NCBI RefSeq assembly: GCF_002259405.1 | Contig: NZ_NPFW01000022.1 | Location: 310,001-374,000, forward strand | DNA: 64,000 nucleotides | Origin: Rhodococcus sp. 14-2483-1-2 | Lineage (GTDB): Bacteria > Actinomycetota > Actinomycetes > Mycobacteriales > Mycobacteriaceae | Direction of reading: 5' to 3' | Shown: piece by piece, positions 34,188 through 42,410 of the stretch | Layout: the number at the start of each line of letters is the position of its first letter | Numbering within the stretch: the stretch's first letter is position 1 | Translations under genes and position numbers: made by a program | The notes under the pieces: generated by a model | Database searches by the model: none | What the model was told of the DNA's origin: nothing | Seen by the model: only the letters and a program-made list of their open reading frames with translations

Positions 34188-35219
34188 CTACTTCGCTCCT
34201 TCGGGCACGACGCCGATCAGAATGTCGTTGCCGATCATGGTGACTGTCTCCGTGCGGAACCGAATTGCGTCGGCAATTGTTCCGATGCCCGCATTCTCCA
34301 CCGCTGCGGGTCCGCTGCCCAACACCGCCGGTGCGACGTACGCCACGACGCGGTCCACCAGGCCCGCGGCGAGGAATGCTCCGGCCAGCGTCGGACCGCC
34401 TTCGATCTGGATGTCGGTGTGCTCGTTCAGGGCGTCGATCACGGCCGCTGGGTCGTGTGTGTCGAGGAACACCGTGGGTGCGTCGGAACCACGGATTGCC
34501 GCGGTCGACGGTATCGGCCTCGATCCGACGACGACGCGCACGGGTTGATGGGGCGCAAGGGTCCCGTCGGGACGTCGTGCGGTCAGTCGTGGGTCGTCGG
34601 CCAGTACGGTGCCGGTCCCGACGACGATGGCGTCGAGCTTGGTGCGCTCGGCGTGGACGTGCGCCCGGGCCTGAGGTCCGGTGATCCACTGGCTCGTGCC
34701 GTCCGCGGCGGCGCTACGTCCGTCGAGGGTGGCGGCGTACTTCCAGGTCACGTGCGGTCGCCCGGTGCGTTGCTTGTGCAACCAGGCTCGCAGTGGCCCC
34801 TGCCGCACCTCGGTCTCGCCCATCCCCCGTTCGACGCGAACGCCGGCCGCACGTAGGGCCGTTCCGCCGCCCGACGCGAGCGGATTCGGATCGGCGACGG
34901 CATGCACCACCGCGACGATGCCCGCGTCGATCAGGGCCTGTGAGCACGGACCGGTGCGGCCCGTGTGATTGCAGGGTTCGAGAGTCACCACCGCGGTGCC
35001 GCCGCGAGCTCGGTCACCGGCCTCGGCCAGCGCGACGATCTCGGCGTGCGGACCGCCGGGCGGACGTGTCGAGCCGATGCCGACGACGACGCCACCGGCG
35101 TCGAGAATCACCGCGCCGACGGCAGGGTTGGGACTGCTGATCCCCCGGGCGGACTCGGATGCCTCGACGGCGAGGGCCATGGCGTCCGCGATGGACATTG
35201 CTGCGCCCTGGCCGTTCAT
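34188..35219 (-). CDS. ribD: Bifunctional riboflavin deaminase/reductase RibD
   Basis: RibD deaminates and then reduces the pyrimidine intermediate of riboflavin synthesis. The 343-residue protein has an N-terminal zinc deaminase domain ([11 protein letters not shown] and [13 protein letters not shown] with the zinc cysteines) and a C-terminal reductase domain ([40 protein letters not shown]). The ATG overlaps the rpe stop (TAATG). A second ATG at residue 8 is possible. It is the first dedicated rib gene after rpe, which supplies a neighbouring pentose-phosphate reaction. Confidence 0.96.
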   Translation of the reverse strand: MNGQGAAMSIADAMALAVEASESARGISSPNPAVGAVILDAGGVVVGIGSTRPPGGPHAEIVALAEAGDRARGGTAVVTLEPCNHTGRTGPCSQALIDAGIVAVVHAVADPNPLASGGGTALRAAGVRVERGMGETEVRQGPLRAWLHKQRTGRPHVTWKYAATLDGRSAAADGTSQWITGPQARAHVHAERTKLDAIVVGTGTVLADDPRLTARRPDGTLAPHQPVRVVVGSRPIPSTAAIRGSDAPTVFLDTHDPAAVIDALNEHTDIQIEGGPTLAGAFLAAGLVDRVVAYVAPAVLGSGPAAVENAGIGTIADAIRFRTETVTMIGNDILIGVVPEGAK

Positions 35220-35893
35220 TACGACAGGTGGTGTGAAGCGCGGGCAGCTCGGTCACGCAGGTCGCGCACGGCGGCTGCGGGGTCGGCGGTGTTGTAGACG
35301 GCCGATCCGGCCACGAAGCAGTCGATTCCGGCCTCTGCGGCCTGCTCGATCGTGTCGGAGTTGATGCCGCCGTCGATCTCCACCACAAGTCTGAGGTCAC
35401 CGGAATCGACGAGTGCCCGAACGGCTTTCGCCTTGGACAGCACCTCGGGCATGAACGACTGTCCGCCGAAGCCCGGTTCGACGCTCATCACCAGTAACGT
35501 GTCGAAGTCGCGCAGGATCTCGAGGTACGGCTCGATGGGTGTTCCCGGTTTGACGGACAGGCCTGCTTTGGCTCCCGCTGCCCGGATGTCGCGTGCGACC
35601 GCGGACGGGTCGTCGGTCGCCTCGGCGTGGAAAGTGACGTTGTACGCGCCTGCCTCGGCGTACGGCGGGGCCCAGCGGGCCGGGTCCTCGATCATCAGGT
35701 GGCAGTCGAGGGGGATGTTCGTCGCCTTCAGCAGACTCTCCACGACCGGAAGCCCCAGGGTGAGGTTGGGTACGAAGTGCGCGTCCATGACGTCGACGTG
35801 CAGCCAGTCGGCTCCGGACACGGCATCGGCTTCGGCAGCCAGACGCGCGAAGTCTGCGGACAGGATCGAGGGGGCAATCATCGGGGAAACCAC
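35219..35893 (-). CDS. rpe: Ribulose-phosphate 3-epimerase
   Basis: Rpe interconverts ribulose 5-phosphate and xylulose 5-phosphate. The 224-residue TIM barrel has [31 protein letters not shown] and [10 protein letters not shown] with metal-binding His/Asp, and [11 protein letters not shown] near the end. The GTG at 35893 has TAGGCT eight bases upstream; an ATG four codons in (35881) is an alternative start. It leads the rpe-ribDE-BA-H operon and is divergent from the yjbR-like gene with only 36 bases between. Confidence 0.95.
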   Translation of the reverse strand: MVSPMIAPSILSADFARLAAEADAVSGADWLHVDVMDAHFVPNLTLGLPVVESLLKATNIPLDCHLMIEDPARWAPPYAEAGAYNVTFHAEATDDPSAVARDIRAAGAKAGLSVKPGTPIEPYLEILRDFDTLLVMSVEPGFGGQSFMPEVLSKAKAVRALVDSGDLRLVVEIDGGINSDTIEQAAEAGIDCFVAGSAVYNTADPAAAVRDLRDRAARASHHLS

Positions 35894-35901
35894 GATTGAC
35901 G

Positions 35902-35923
35902 AGCCTAGCCGAGCCGGTATCGT
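35902..35923. promoter_or_regulatory. Back-to-back -10 elements of rpe and the yjbR-like gene
   Basis: In a 36-base gap, TAGGCT (minus, 35907-35902) serves rpe with eight bases to its GTG, and TATCGT (plus, 35918-35923) serves the divergent gene with exactly six bases to its ATG. The two promoters overlap, so their firing may interfere. Confidence 0.45.
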
Positions 35924-35929
35924 TCGCCC

Positions 35930-36319
35930 ATGACCACCATGGATTCCGTGACGGCGGTGATCGCCGAGCTTCCCGAGGTCACCGAGAGTGTCCGGTACGG
36001 CCACCCGGCGTGGTCGGTGGGCAAGAACGTGTTCGCGTGGGTCCGCCCGTTCAGCAAAGCCGATCTGAAGCGGTTCGGCAGCGAGATTCCGCCCAGCGGG
36101 CCGATCCTCGCCGTCCGCACCGCCGACCTCCACGAGAAGGAAGCCATCCTGGCCGCACACCCGCGGGCGTGCTTCACCATCTCGCATTTCGACGGGTTCG
36201 CTGCCGTTCTGGTGGATCTCGACAACACCGACGACGACGAACTGCGGGAACTGGTCATCGACGGGTGGCTCGTCTACGCCCCGAAACCCGTGGCCGAGAC
36301 GTTCCTGGCCGGCAACTGA
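35930..36319 (+). CDS. MmcQ/YjbR family protein
   Basis: This 129-residue protein belongs to the MmcQ/YjbR family (CyaY-like fold; the biochemical role is poorly defined, sometimes called a DNA-binding protein). Family features are the early [36 protein letters not shown] and the end [17 protein letters not shown]. The ATG at 35930 is placed by the promoter spacing; an in-frame ATG three codons later is possible. Its stop codon directly abuts the rsmB stop, so the genes converge with no gap or terminator. Confidence 0.85.
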   Translation: MTTMDSVTAVIAELPEVTESVRYGHPAWSVGKNVFAWVRPFSKADLKRFGSEIPPSGPILAVRTADLHEKEAILAAHPRACFTISHFDGFAAVLVDLDNTDDDELRELVIDGWLVYAPKPVAETFLAGN

Positions 36320-37789
36320 TCACATCGGTTTACGCAGCGCCGCCATGAACATCGCGTCCGTACCGTGCCGGTGCGGCCACAGTTGCACGGACGTACCGTC
36401 GCCGAGTTGCGGCACTCCTGGCACGAGCTCGCGGGTGTCGAGCTGTTCGACGCCGTAGCGGCGGACCGCGTCGGCGACGACGGCGGTGGTTTCGGACAGG
36501 TGCGGAGAACACGTCGAATACAGCACCACTCCGCCCGGGCGTACCAGGTCGATCGCCGCTGCCAGCAGTTCTTTCTGCAGTGTCACCAATGCCGCCACAT
36601 CGGAGGGTCGACGACGCCACCGGGCCTCGGGCCTGCGGCGCAGGGCACCGAGCCCGGTGCACGGCGCATCGACGAGCACTCGGTCGTAGCCGCGGTCGAG
36701 TCCGGACGTTCGACCGTCGACGGTGTGCACCGTCACCGGAAGGTCCTTGGTCGTCTTGGACACCAGATCGGCTCGGTGCGGTGTCGGTTCGACGGCGTCG
36801 ACCGTGGCTCCGTCGATTTCGGCGATGGCCCCGAGCAGGGCAGCTTTACCGCCCGGTCCGGCGCACAGGTCCAGCCACCGGCCCCCGTCCTCGCCGACGA
36901 GTGGCGCGAGGGTGAGCGCCCGGCCGACGAGTTGACTGCCCTCGTCCTGCACTCCGGCCAGTCCGTCACGGACGGCGTCGATCTTGCCAGGATCTCCGCC
37001 GTCGAGGTGCACGGCGTACGGCGAATAGGGACCTTCTTCTCCCCCGGTGATCAGCGCCAGCTCTTCGGCGGAGATCTCGCCGGGCCGGGCCACCAGGTGT
37101 ACCGAGGGACGCGCGTCGTCGGCCTCGAGGACGGCGGCGAGTTCACCGGCGTCCGCCCCGAGTGCGTCGGCGAAGGCCTGTGCGATCCACTTGGGGTGGG
37201 CGTACTCGAACGCGAGGTGGCCGACGGGATCGACCGCCGCCTCGGGTGCGAGCTCGTCCACCCACTGCTCGGCCGTACGCTCGGACACGCGCCGCAGCAC
37301 CGCGTTGACGAAACCTGCCTTGCCGGTACCGAATTCGGACCGAGCCAGGTCCACCGACGTGGCTACGGCCGCGTGGGGTGCCACCCGGGTGCGGAGCAGT
37401 TGGTAGGAGCCGAGCCGCAGAATGTCGAGCAGCGGCCCGTCGATCTCGGCGGCGGGCCGACCGGCGGCATGGGCGATCACCGCGTCGAGCACGCCACGCG
37501 CTCGGGACGCACCGTAGGCGAGTTCGGTGGCCAGCGCGGCGTCGCGCGAATCCAACTTGCGCTCGCGCAGCAGTCCGGGGAGCACCAGGTTGGCGTACGC
37601 ATCCCGTTCACGCACGGCCTTGAGGACGTCCCGGGCGGCACGTCGGGCCGGGTCGATCGCGTCGACGGCACGGGGTCCTGCACCCTGCGGGGGTCGGTTT
37701 CCCTTCGGACCGCGCGCACCGGGCGACTTCTTGGTGGTCTTTCGGGCTGGACTCGACTCGCGCTTTCGAGGCCTGTCGGGTTCTGTCAT
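36320..37789 (-). CDS. rsmB: 16S rRNA (cytosine-967-C5) methyltransferase RsmB
   Basis: RsmB (Fmu/Sun) methylates C967 in 16S rRNA. The 489-residue protein has a basic, disordered first 45 residues, a NusB-like RNA-binding domain (about 45-185), then a Rossmann methyltransferase with [24 protein letters not shown] (Cys377) and YSTCSPH (Cys427), the catalytic cysteine pair of this family. The ATG overlaps the fmt stop (ATGA), a conserved pairing of translation-related genes. Confidence 0.95.
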   Translation of the reverse strand: MTEPDRPRKRESSPARKTTKKSPGARGPKGNRPPQGAGPRAVDAIDPARRAARDVLKAVRERDAYANLVLPGLLRERKLDSRDAALATELAYGASRARGVLDAVIAHAAGRPAAEIDGPLLDILRLGSYQLLRTRVAPHAAVATSVDLARSEFGTGKAGFVNAVLRRVSERTAEQWVDELAPEAAVDPVGHLAFEYAHPKWIAQAFADALGADAGELAAVLEADDARPSVHLVARPGEISAEELALITGGEEGPYSPYAVHLDGGDPGKIDAVRDGLAGVQDEGSQLVGRALTLAPLVGEDGGRWLDLCAGPGGKAALLGAIAEIDGATVDAVEPTPHRADLVSKTTKDLPVTVHTVDGRTSGLDRGYDRVLVDAPCTGLGALRRRPEARWRRRPSDVAALVTLQKELLAAAIDLVRPGGVVLYSTCSPHLSETTAVVADAVRRYGVEQLDTRELVPGVPQLGDGTSVQLWPHRHGTDAMFMAALRKPM

Positions 37790-38709
37790 CGCGCTACCGC
37801 CGTATCGTCCAGCCGAGCGCCTCGCGCCCAGTCGAGTGCCTTCATGAGCTTCTTGCCCTGTGGTTGAACATCGCCGAGAACGACTGCGGTCGTGCCTGTT
37901 CCGATGTGCACGCCGGACTTGCGCACCGCTATCTCGCCCGGGGCCAACGTGTCCTCGGAGCGTGTCGTCGGGGCTATCTTGACGCGGAGTTCACCGATCG
38001 TCGTCCATGCGCCCGGTGCGGGGGTGACCGATCTGATGTGCCGGTCGACGAATGCTGCAGATCGAGTCCAGTCGATGCGGGCGGCGTCGACGCTCACCTT
38101 GCTCGCGTAGGAGATTCCGTCCTCGGGCTGCGGGTGCGCGGATGCCGTCCCGTCCTCGATTGCGTCGAGGGTGGCAGCGAGTAGGTCCGCTCCACTCGAT
38201 GCCAGTCGGGTGAGCAGGTCCCCTGTCGTATCGGTTGCGCGTACCCGCTCGGTGACGACGCCCAATACCGGCCCGGTGTCCATTCCCGCGTCGAGCAGGA
38301 AGGTGGAGGCACCGGTGATCTCGTCACCTGCGGCGATGGCCGCCTGCACCGGTGCGGCACCTCGCCACGCGGGCAGCAGCGAGAAGTGCAGGTTGATCCA
38401 GCCGAAGCGAGGGATATCGAGCACCGGCTGCGGCAGCAGTGCACCGTATGCGACGACCGGACACACGTCGGGTGCGAGTTCGGTGAGCTGTGAGACGAAA
38501 TCCGGATCCGAGGGCTTCGCGGGTGTGAACACCGGGATTCCGTGCTCGTCGGCCAGCTGCCCGACCGGTGACCGCATCGTCTTGCGACCCCTGCCTGCAG
38601 CGGCGTCGGGCCGAGTCACCACCGCGATCACCTCGTGGCGTTCGGACTCCAGCAGTCGCCGCAGCGACGGGACTGCGGGCTCCGGTGTACCGGCAAAGAC
38701 GACGCGCAC
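37786..38709 (-). CDS. fmt: Methionyl-tRNA formyltransferase
   Basis: Fmt formylates initiator Met-tRNA using 10-formyltetrahydrofolate. The 307-residue enzyme has the N-terminal [18 protein letters not shown], the catalytic region [19 protein letters not shown], and a C-terminal OB-like domain beginning near residue 205. The GTG start has GGGAG about ten bases upstream; a TAGGAT hexamer at 38756-38751 could be its -10. It is the first gene of fmt-rsmB. Confidence 0.96.
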   Translation of the reverse strand: MRVVFAGTPEPAVPSLRRLLESERHEVIAVVTRPDAAAGRGRKTMRSPVGQLADEHGIPVFTPAKPSDPDFVSQLTELAPDVCPVVAYGALLPQPVLDIPRFGWINLHFSLLPAWRGAAPVQAAIAAGDEITGASTFLLDAGMDTGPVLGVVTERVRATDTTGDLLTRLASSGADLLAATLDAIEDGTASAHPQPEDGISYASKVSVDAARIDWTRSAAFVDRHIRSVTPAPGAWTTIGELRVKIAPTTRSEDTLAPGEIAVRKSGVHIGTGTTAVVLGDVQPQGKKLMKALDWARGARLDDTAVAR

Positions 38710-38772
38710 TCGAGCAACTCCCTGGGATGGACGAAAGGATCTCGGGTGTTCATCCTAGGGAGTCGCGAGCGC

Positions 38773-38788
38773 TGCGGACGATTCCGCA
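38773..38788. terminator. Short hairpin between padR and fmt
   Basis: TGCGGA-CGAT-TCCGCA is a perfect 6-bp stem just after the padR stop on the minus strand. It may end the padR transcript before fmt; there is no T-run. Confidence 0.35.
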
Positions 38789-38796
38789 CCTGTCGA

Positions 38797-39594
38797 TCAC
38801 GTCGCGTCGGGGGCGTCGACCGTGTCGTCGGGATCTCGATCGGCCGGACCGTCGTCGGCGAGGATCCGATACAGCGACCTGCGTGCCTCGGTGAGAATCT
38901 CGGCTGCCTGTTCCACCTGTTTCGGTGTGCCGACTCCGGCTACCTGACCGGCGGCGCCCATCAATTGACCGATGAGCGCCCGAAGATCCCTGGCGTCGAC
39001 ACCGACGGACTCGGCCACGTCGTCCCATGGGCTGCCCAGGTCGGCTCGATGATTCTCCGTGTGTAATCGCCCCTCGTCGGTCAACGCAGCCGTCTTTCGA
39101 CCGGCCACCTTGTCGATGAGGACCAGACCCTCGTCTTCGAGTTGCGACAGGGCCGGATAGATGGAGCCCGGGCTCGGCTTCCAGGTGCCGTTGCTCTTCT
39201 CGGCGATCTGCTGGATCAGTTCGTATCCGTGCATCGGACGTTCCTCGAGCAAGAGGAGGATTGCAGCACGCACGTCCCCGCGTCGCCCTCGCCCTCCCCG
39301 ACCCCGGCCTCGACCGAAATCTGCATTGGGTCCGAAACCGCCGGGCCCGAAACCGCCGGGGCCGAAGCCGGGGCGCATGCCCTCTCGTCCTCGTCCGAAC
39401 GGGCCACCGGCATGCCGACTGCGTTCGCTGTGCCCTCTCTTTCCGCGGCCTCGCTCTCGCGGACCCTGATCGTCCGACGGGCCGCGATCGTCGCTCTGCG
39501 CGACCCACATCTCGAACGGTGCTCCTCGCATGTGTCGACGTGCGCCTGCGCGACGTCCGAATTCGTGTGCGAATCCTTCGAATGCGTAGTTCAT
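38797..39594 (-). CDS. PadR-family regulator with Gly/Arg-rich N-terminal region
   Basis: The C-terminal half is a PadR-type winged helix, starting DVRAAILLLLEERPMHGYELIQQI at about 107 and including KPSPGSIYPALSQLEDEGLV, followed by helices ending near residue 245. PadR proteins usually repress transporter or stress genes in response to small molecules. The 265-residue protein is unusual for its first 107 residues, which include a low-complexity Gly/Arg/Phe segment ([27 protein letters not shown] at about 65-107). ATG 39594 has AAGGAG six bases upstream. The promoter carries a palindrome over the -10, suggesting autoregulation. Targets are not known. Confidence 0.88.
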   Translation of the reverse strand: MNYAFEGFAHEFGRRAGARRHMRGAPFEMWVAQSDDRGPSDDQGPRERGRGKRGHSERSRHAGGPFGRGREGMRPGFGPGGFGPGGFGPNADFGRGRGRGGRGRRGDVRAAILLLLEERPMHGYELIQQIAEKSNGTWKPSPGSIYPALSQLEDEGLVLIDKVAGRKTAALTDEGRLHTENHRADLGSPWDDVAESVGVDARDLRALIGQLMGAAGQVAGVGTPKQVEQAAEILTEARRSLYRILADDGPADRDPDDTVDAPDAT

Positions 39595-39625
39595 GTCGTA
39601 CTCCTTCGTATCGATTGACAAGTCG

Positions 39626-39654
39626 ACGATATATCGGCAATAGATCTTTGGCAA
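39626..39654 (-). promoter_or_regulatory. padR promoter with palindromic operator
   Basis: On the minus strand TTGCCA (39654-39649) and TATCGT (39631-39626) are spaced by 17 bases. A perfect palindrome, CGATATATCG (39627-39636), covers the -10, a position expected for repression. It is AT-rich against a GC-rich background. Confidence 0.55.
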
Positions 39655-39808
39655 GGCCCAGAGGCAACCTCCGAATTTCCGCATCCGAGGAACGCGTCGT
39701 GGATCGCTCTCGCTCGTTAGAATGGCGCGGTCGGTACGAGCTCTCGTGGACCGCACCGGAATCCAGCGGCCGGCTCGACAGCGCCCGCTCACGAACGAGG
39801 GGGGCCGT

Positions 39809-41563
39809 GTGGCCGGATCGACGAGGCGACGCGTGACCGTCGTTCTCGGCTGCGTCCTCGCCATCGTCCTGCTCGCCGGCTCCAACGTTCTCGGCCAGCG
39901 AATCTCCGTGCTGATCGACGACGTCGCACAGCTCGCGGGTGGTATCACCGCGACGATCGTGTGTTGGCGGACCGCATCCACGAGGACGGGCTCCGAACGA
40001 CAGTGGCGCGTTCTGATGGCCGCAGGAATGGCGTGCTGGAGTGCAGGCATGGCGGTCTGGGCCTTCTATCGATCCGCTCTCGACATGCCGCTGCCGACTG
40101 CATCGATCGCCGATGTCGGGTTCTTTCTCTTCCCGATCTTCGCCGTGCCCGCGCTGCTCGCCTTCGTCGGTCTGTCGCCCCGACGGGCTGCCGCAGGTGC
40201 ACGCCATGTCTGGGTGATGTCGTTGCTCGACGGGGCCGTCGTCGTCGGGTCCCTGTTCGTTCTCTCCTGGGCCACCGTGCTCGGTGCAGTCGTGCACTCG
40301 TCGGAATCCGAATCGATCGAGTTCCTCGTGGCGATCATGTATCCCATCACCGACCTGGTTCTCGTGGCCATGATCGTGCTACTCGCCGTGATCCCGAAGA
40401 TCGCGGCGCGATACCGAACGCAGCTCACCCTGCTCGGTGCCGGCATCCTGATGATGGCGGTATCCGACAGCATCTACGCGTACCTCGTCGCCACCGGCGC
40501 GGACTTCATGCCGGTTCTGACCGACGGCGGGTTCATCGCCGGCACTGCGCTCATCGCTCTCGCGGCCGCCTCCCCGCGGACCGTCGACGAAACCCCGTCG
40601 CCGCTCGGCTCGTCGTCACACGGATCGTCGCGGTACGGATCGGAGCCCACCGCAGGGGCGTGTACCGAGACCGTCACCGGTGAGAGAACGCAGCTGCTGT
40701 TGCCGTACGGGCTCATGGGTGCGATAGGGATCGTGTTGGCGATACTGCGTGTGCAGACCGGGAACCTGGATTCGACCGTCATCGTCCTCGGGGTTGCAGT
40801 GGTGCTGCTGTCCCTGGTTCGCCAGGTGATCACCCTGGTTCAGAACGACAATCTGCTTCGGAGCCTGACTCGGGCACAGGCCGAGCTGACGTACCGCGCG
40901 CACCACGACGGACTGACCGGACTGCTCAACCGGTCGTCGTTCGACGAACACCTTCGAGCCGCGGTGAACGACGCCCGAGCGGGCCGAGGCCCCGCCGTCC
41001 TACTGCTGATCGACCTCGACGACTTTAAGAGCGTCAACGACAGATTCGGCCACGGCGGCGGTGATCGACTACTGGTCGAACTCGCACGCCGCCTCGACCG
41101 ATGCGTGGTCGACGGTGTGGTGGCGCGCTTCGGCGGTGACGAGTTCACCGCACTGGTGTACGCCGACCTCGATGCCGGTCGCGCGACGGCTGTCCGCATC
41201 GCCGACGCGATGCGGACCGCCCACGAGATCGACGGCCATTCGGTGTCGGTCGGCGTGTGCGTGGGCGTGGTGCAGATCGGTCGACTCGACCGCACACCCC
41301 ACGACTCCACGACCGTGGCCGGATCCGACACCGGCACCGACACCGCCGACGTCGACGAGGAGGACGAGTTGATGCGGCTGGCCGATCGCGCGATGTACAA
41401 GGCCAAACGCGAGGGCAAGGCCGGAATCTACGCCTACGACACCGCGGGCACACTCAGCGCGGTGCCGAGCGGCACCGATCACGCGACTCGTGGGACCAAA
41501 CCGAAAATGGTTGCAGGCGAGCCGGATCCGGCTCGGTTGATCGGACCACCGACCAGAACGTAG
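39809..41563 (+). CDS. Membrane-anchored GGDEF-domain protein (putative diguanylate cyclase)
   Basis: The 584-residue protein has about nine to ten hydrophobic segments in its first 330 residues and a C-terminal GGDEF domain beginning with the linker LTYRAHHDGLTGLLNRSSF. The active-site motif FGGDEF is intact at about 441-446, with the metal/substrate motif LIDLDDFKSVNDRFGH before it, so c-di-GMP synthesis is plausible. The usual RxxD inhibitory site five residues upstream is missing. There is no EAL domain. GTG 39809 is preferred because AGGGGG lies upstream and residues TRRR precede the first helix; an ATG at 39722 overlaps a TAGAAT hexamer. The 3' end overlaps the cyclase-family gene on the other strand by 85 bases. 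Confidence 0.88.
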   Translation: MAGSTRRRVTVVLGCVLAIVLLAGSNVLGQRISVLIDDVAQLAGGITATIVCWRTASTRTGSERQWRVLMAAGMACWSAGMAVWAFYRSALDMPLPTASIADVGFFLFPIFAVPALLAFVGLSPRRAAAGARHVWVMSLLDGAVVVGSLFVLSWATVLGAVVHSSESESIEFLVAIMYPITDLVLVAMIVLLAVIPKIAARYRTQLTLLGAGILMMAVSDSIYAYLVATGADFMPVLTDGGFIAGTALIALAAASPRTVDETPSPLGSSSHGSSRYGSEPTAGACTETVTGERTQLLLPYGLMGAIGIVLAILRVQTGNLDSTVIVLGVAVVLLSLVRQVITLVQNDNLLRSLTRAQAELTYRAHHDGLTGLLNRSSFDEHLRAAVNDARAGRGPAVLLLIDLDDFKSVNDRFGHGGGDRLLVELARRLDRCVVDGVVARFGGDEFTALVYADLDAGRATAVRIADAMRTAHEIDGHSVSVGVCVGVVQIGRLDRTPHDSTTVAGSDTGTDTADVDEEDELMRLADRAMYKAKREGKAGIYAYDTAGTLSAVPSGTDHATRGTKPKMVAGEPDPARLIGPPTRT

Positions 41564-42330
41564 GCGCCGGTGGTCGGAATCGACTCCAGATTGGTCAGGT
41601 TCTCCAGACTTATCCGACGCCGGTCGTAGAGCTTGACGGACACCGGATAGGTGTCGTCGTTGCCCAGATCGGGCCCGAAGGTGTCGGTGCCGAGGGCACC
41701 TCTGTCGGCGAGCCTGCCCGTGTCGATCAACCACTGCGCGGCCTCCGCGGAGAACCCGGGTTGGTGCGTCACCCCGTCCGCGTCCGCGTTGGCGTACGCA
41801 TCGGTCCCCCACCGTGACTCCCAGCCGGTCCACAGAACGACAGCCGCCCCTGGCGGAATGGCTCCGTTGACTGCTTCCCAGTTCTGCAGGTCTGCCACGG
41901 TCACGGCGTAGTCGGCGTCGGCCGCCGCCCGATCACGGATGTCGATCTTCACCGCAGGCAGAAACAGATCCTCCGGATCGAGCTGGTCGGCGGTCAGCCC
42001 ACCTTCCTGGAAGTGCGCAGGCGCTCCCCAATGCGTGCCGGTGTGCTCGCCCTCCTTGACGTACTGGAGGTAGAAGCCGTCGTCCGCGACGGTGAACGCC
42101 GTCTCTAGCGAGAATTCGGGATCGCCGGGAAAGATCGGGGTGAGCGCCGGATCGTTGACGTGCGAGAGCGACACGATCCGTAGCAGTCGGTCCAACGGAA
42201 CGGCCGGTATCGGTGGCTGCGCCGAGCCGGTACCGGGCAGGGCGTCGGCGGTGGTGGGCGACACCAGACGGGCCCCGATCACCACTGCCAAACCTGTTGT
42301 CACACGGCGAAAAAGCTGTCTTCTCTTCAT
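41479..42330 (-). CDS. Exported cyclase-family (PF04199-type) protein
   Basis: This 283-residue protein belongs to the cyclase/kynurenine formamidase-like metal hydrolase family. It carries HTGTHWGAPAHF, close to the family metal motif HxGTHxDxPxH but with Gly in place of Asp. Also present are LPAVKIDIRDRA and GAAVVLWTGWESRWG. The N-terminus KRRQLFRRVTTGLAVVIGARL looks like a Tat-type signal, so it is probably exported. ATG 42330 is chosen because the signal begins there. Substrate is unknown. It overlaps the GGDEF gene tail-to-tail by 85 bases. Confidence 0.82.
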   Translation of the reverse strand: MKRRQLFRRVTTGLAVVIGARLVSPTTADALPGTGSAQPPIPAVPLDRLLRIVSLSHVNDPALTPIFPGDPEFSLETAFTVADDGFYLQYVKEGEHTGTHWGAPAHFQEGGLTADQLDPEDLFLPAVKIDIRDRAAADADYAVTVADLQNWEAVNGAIPPGAAVVLWTGWESRWGTDAYANADADGVTHQPGFSAEAAQWLIDTGRLADRGALGTDTFGPDLGNDDTYPVSVKLYDRRRISLENLTNLESIPTTGAYVLVGGPINRAGSGSPATIFGLVPRVA

Positions 42331-42410
42331 GTCCCCCGACCCATCTCTCGTCGGCGCCCCGTGCACCGCCCCGAGGCAACCCTAGGCCACGGCGAGCCCC
42401 GACGGCAGTG

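Noticed and set aside
39722..39808. N-terminal extension of the GGDEF protein from ATG 39722
   Set aside because: A TAGAAT hexamer overlaps that ATG, so the transcript should start after it, and a Shine-Dalgarno precedes GTG 39809.
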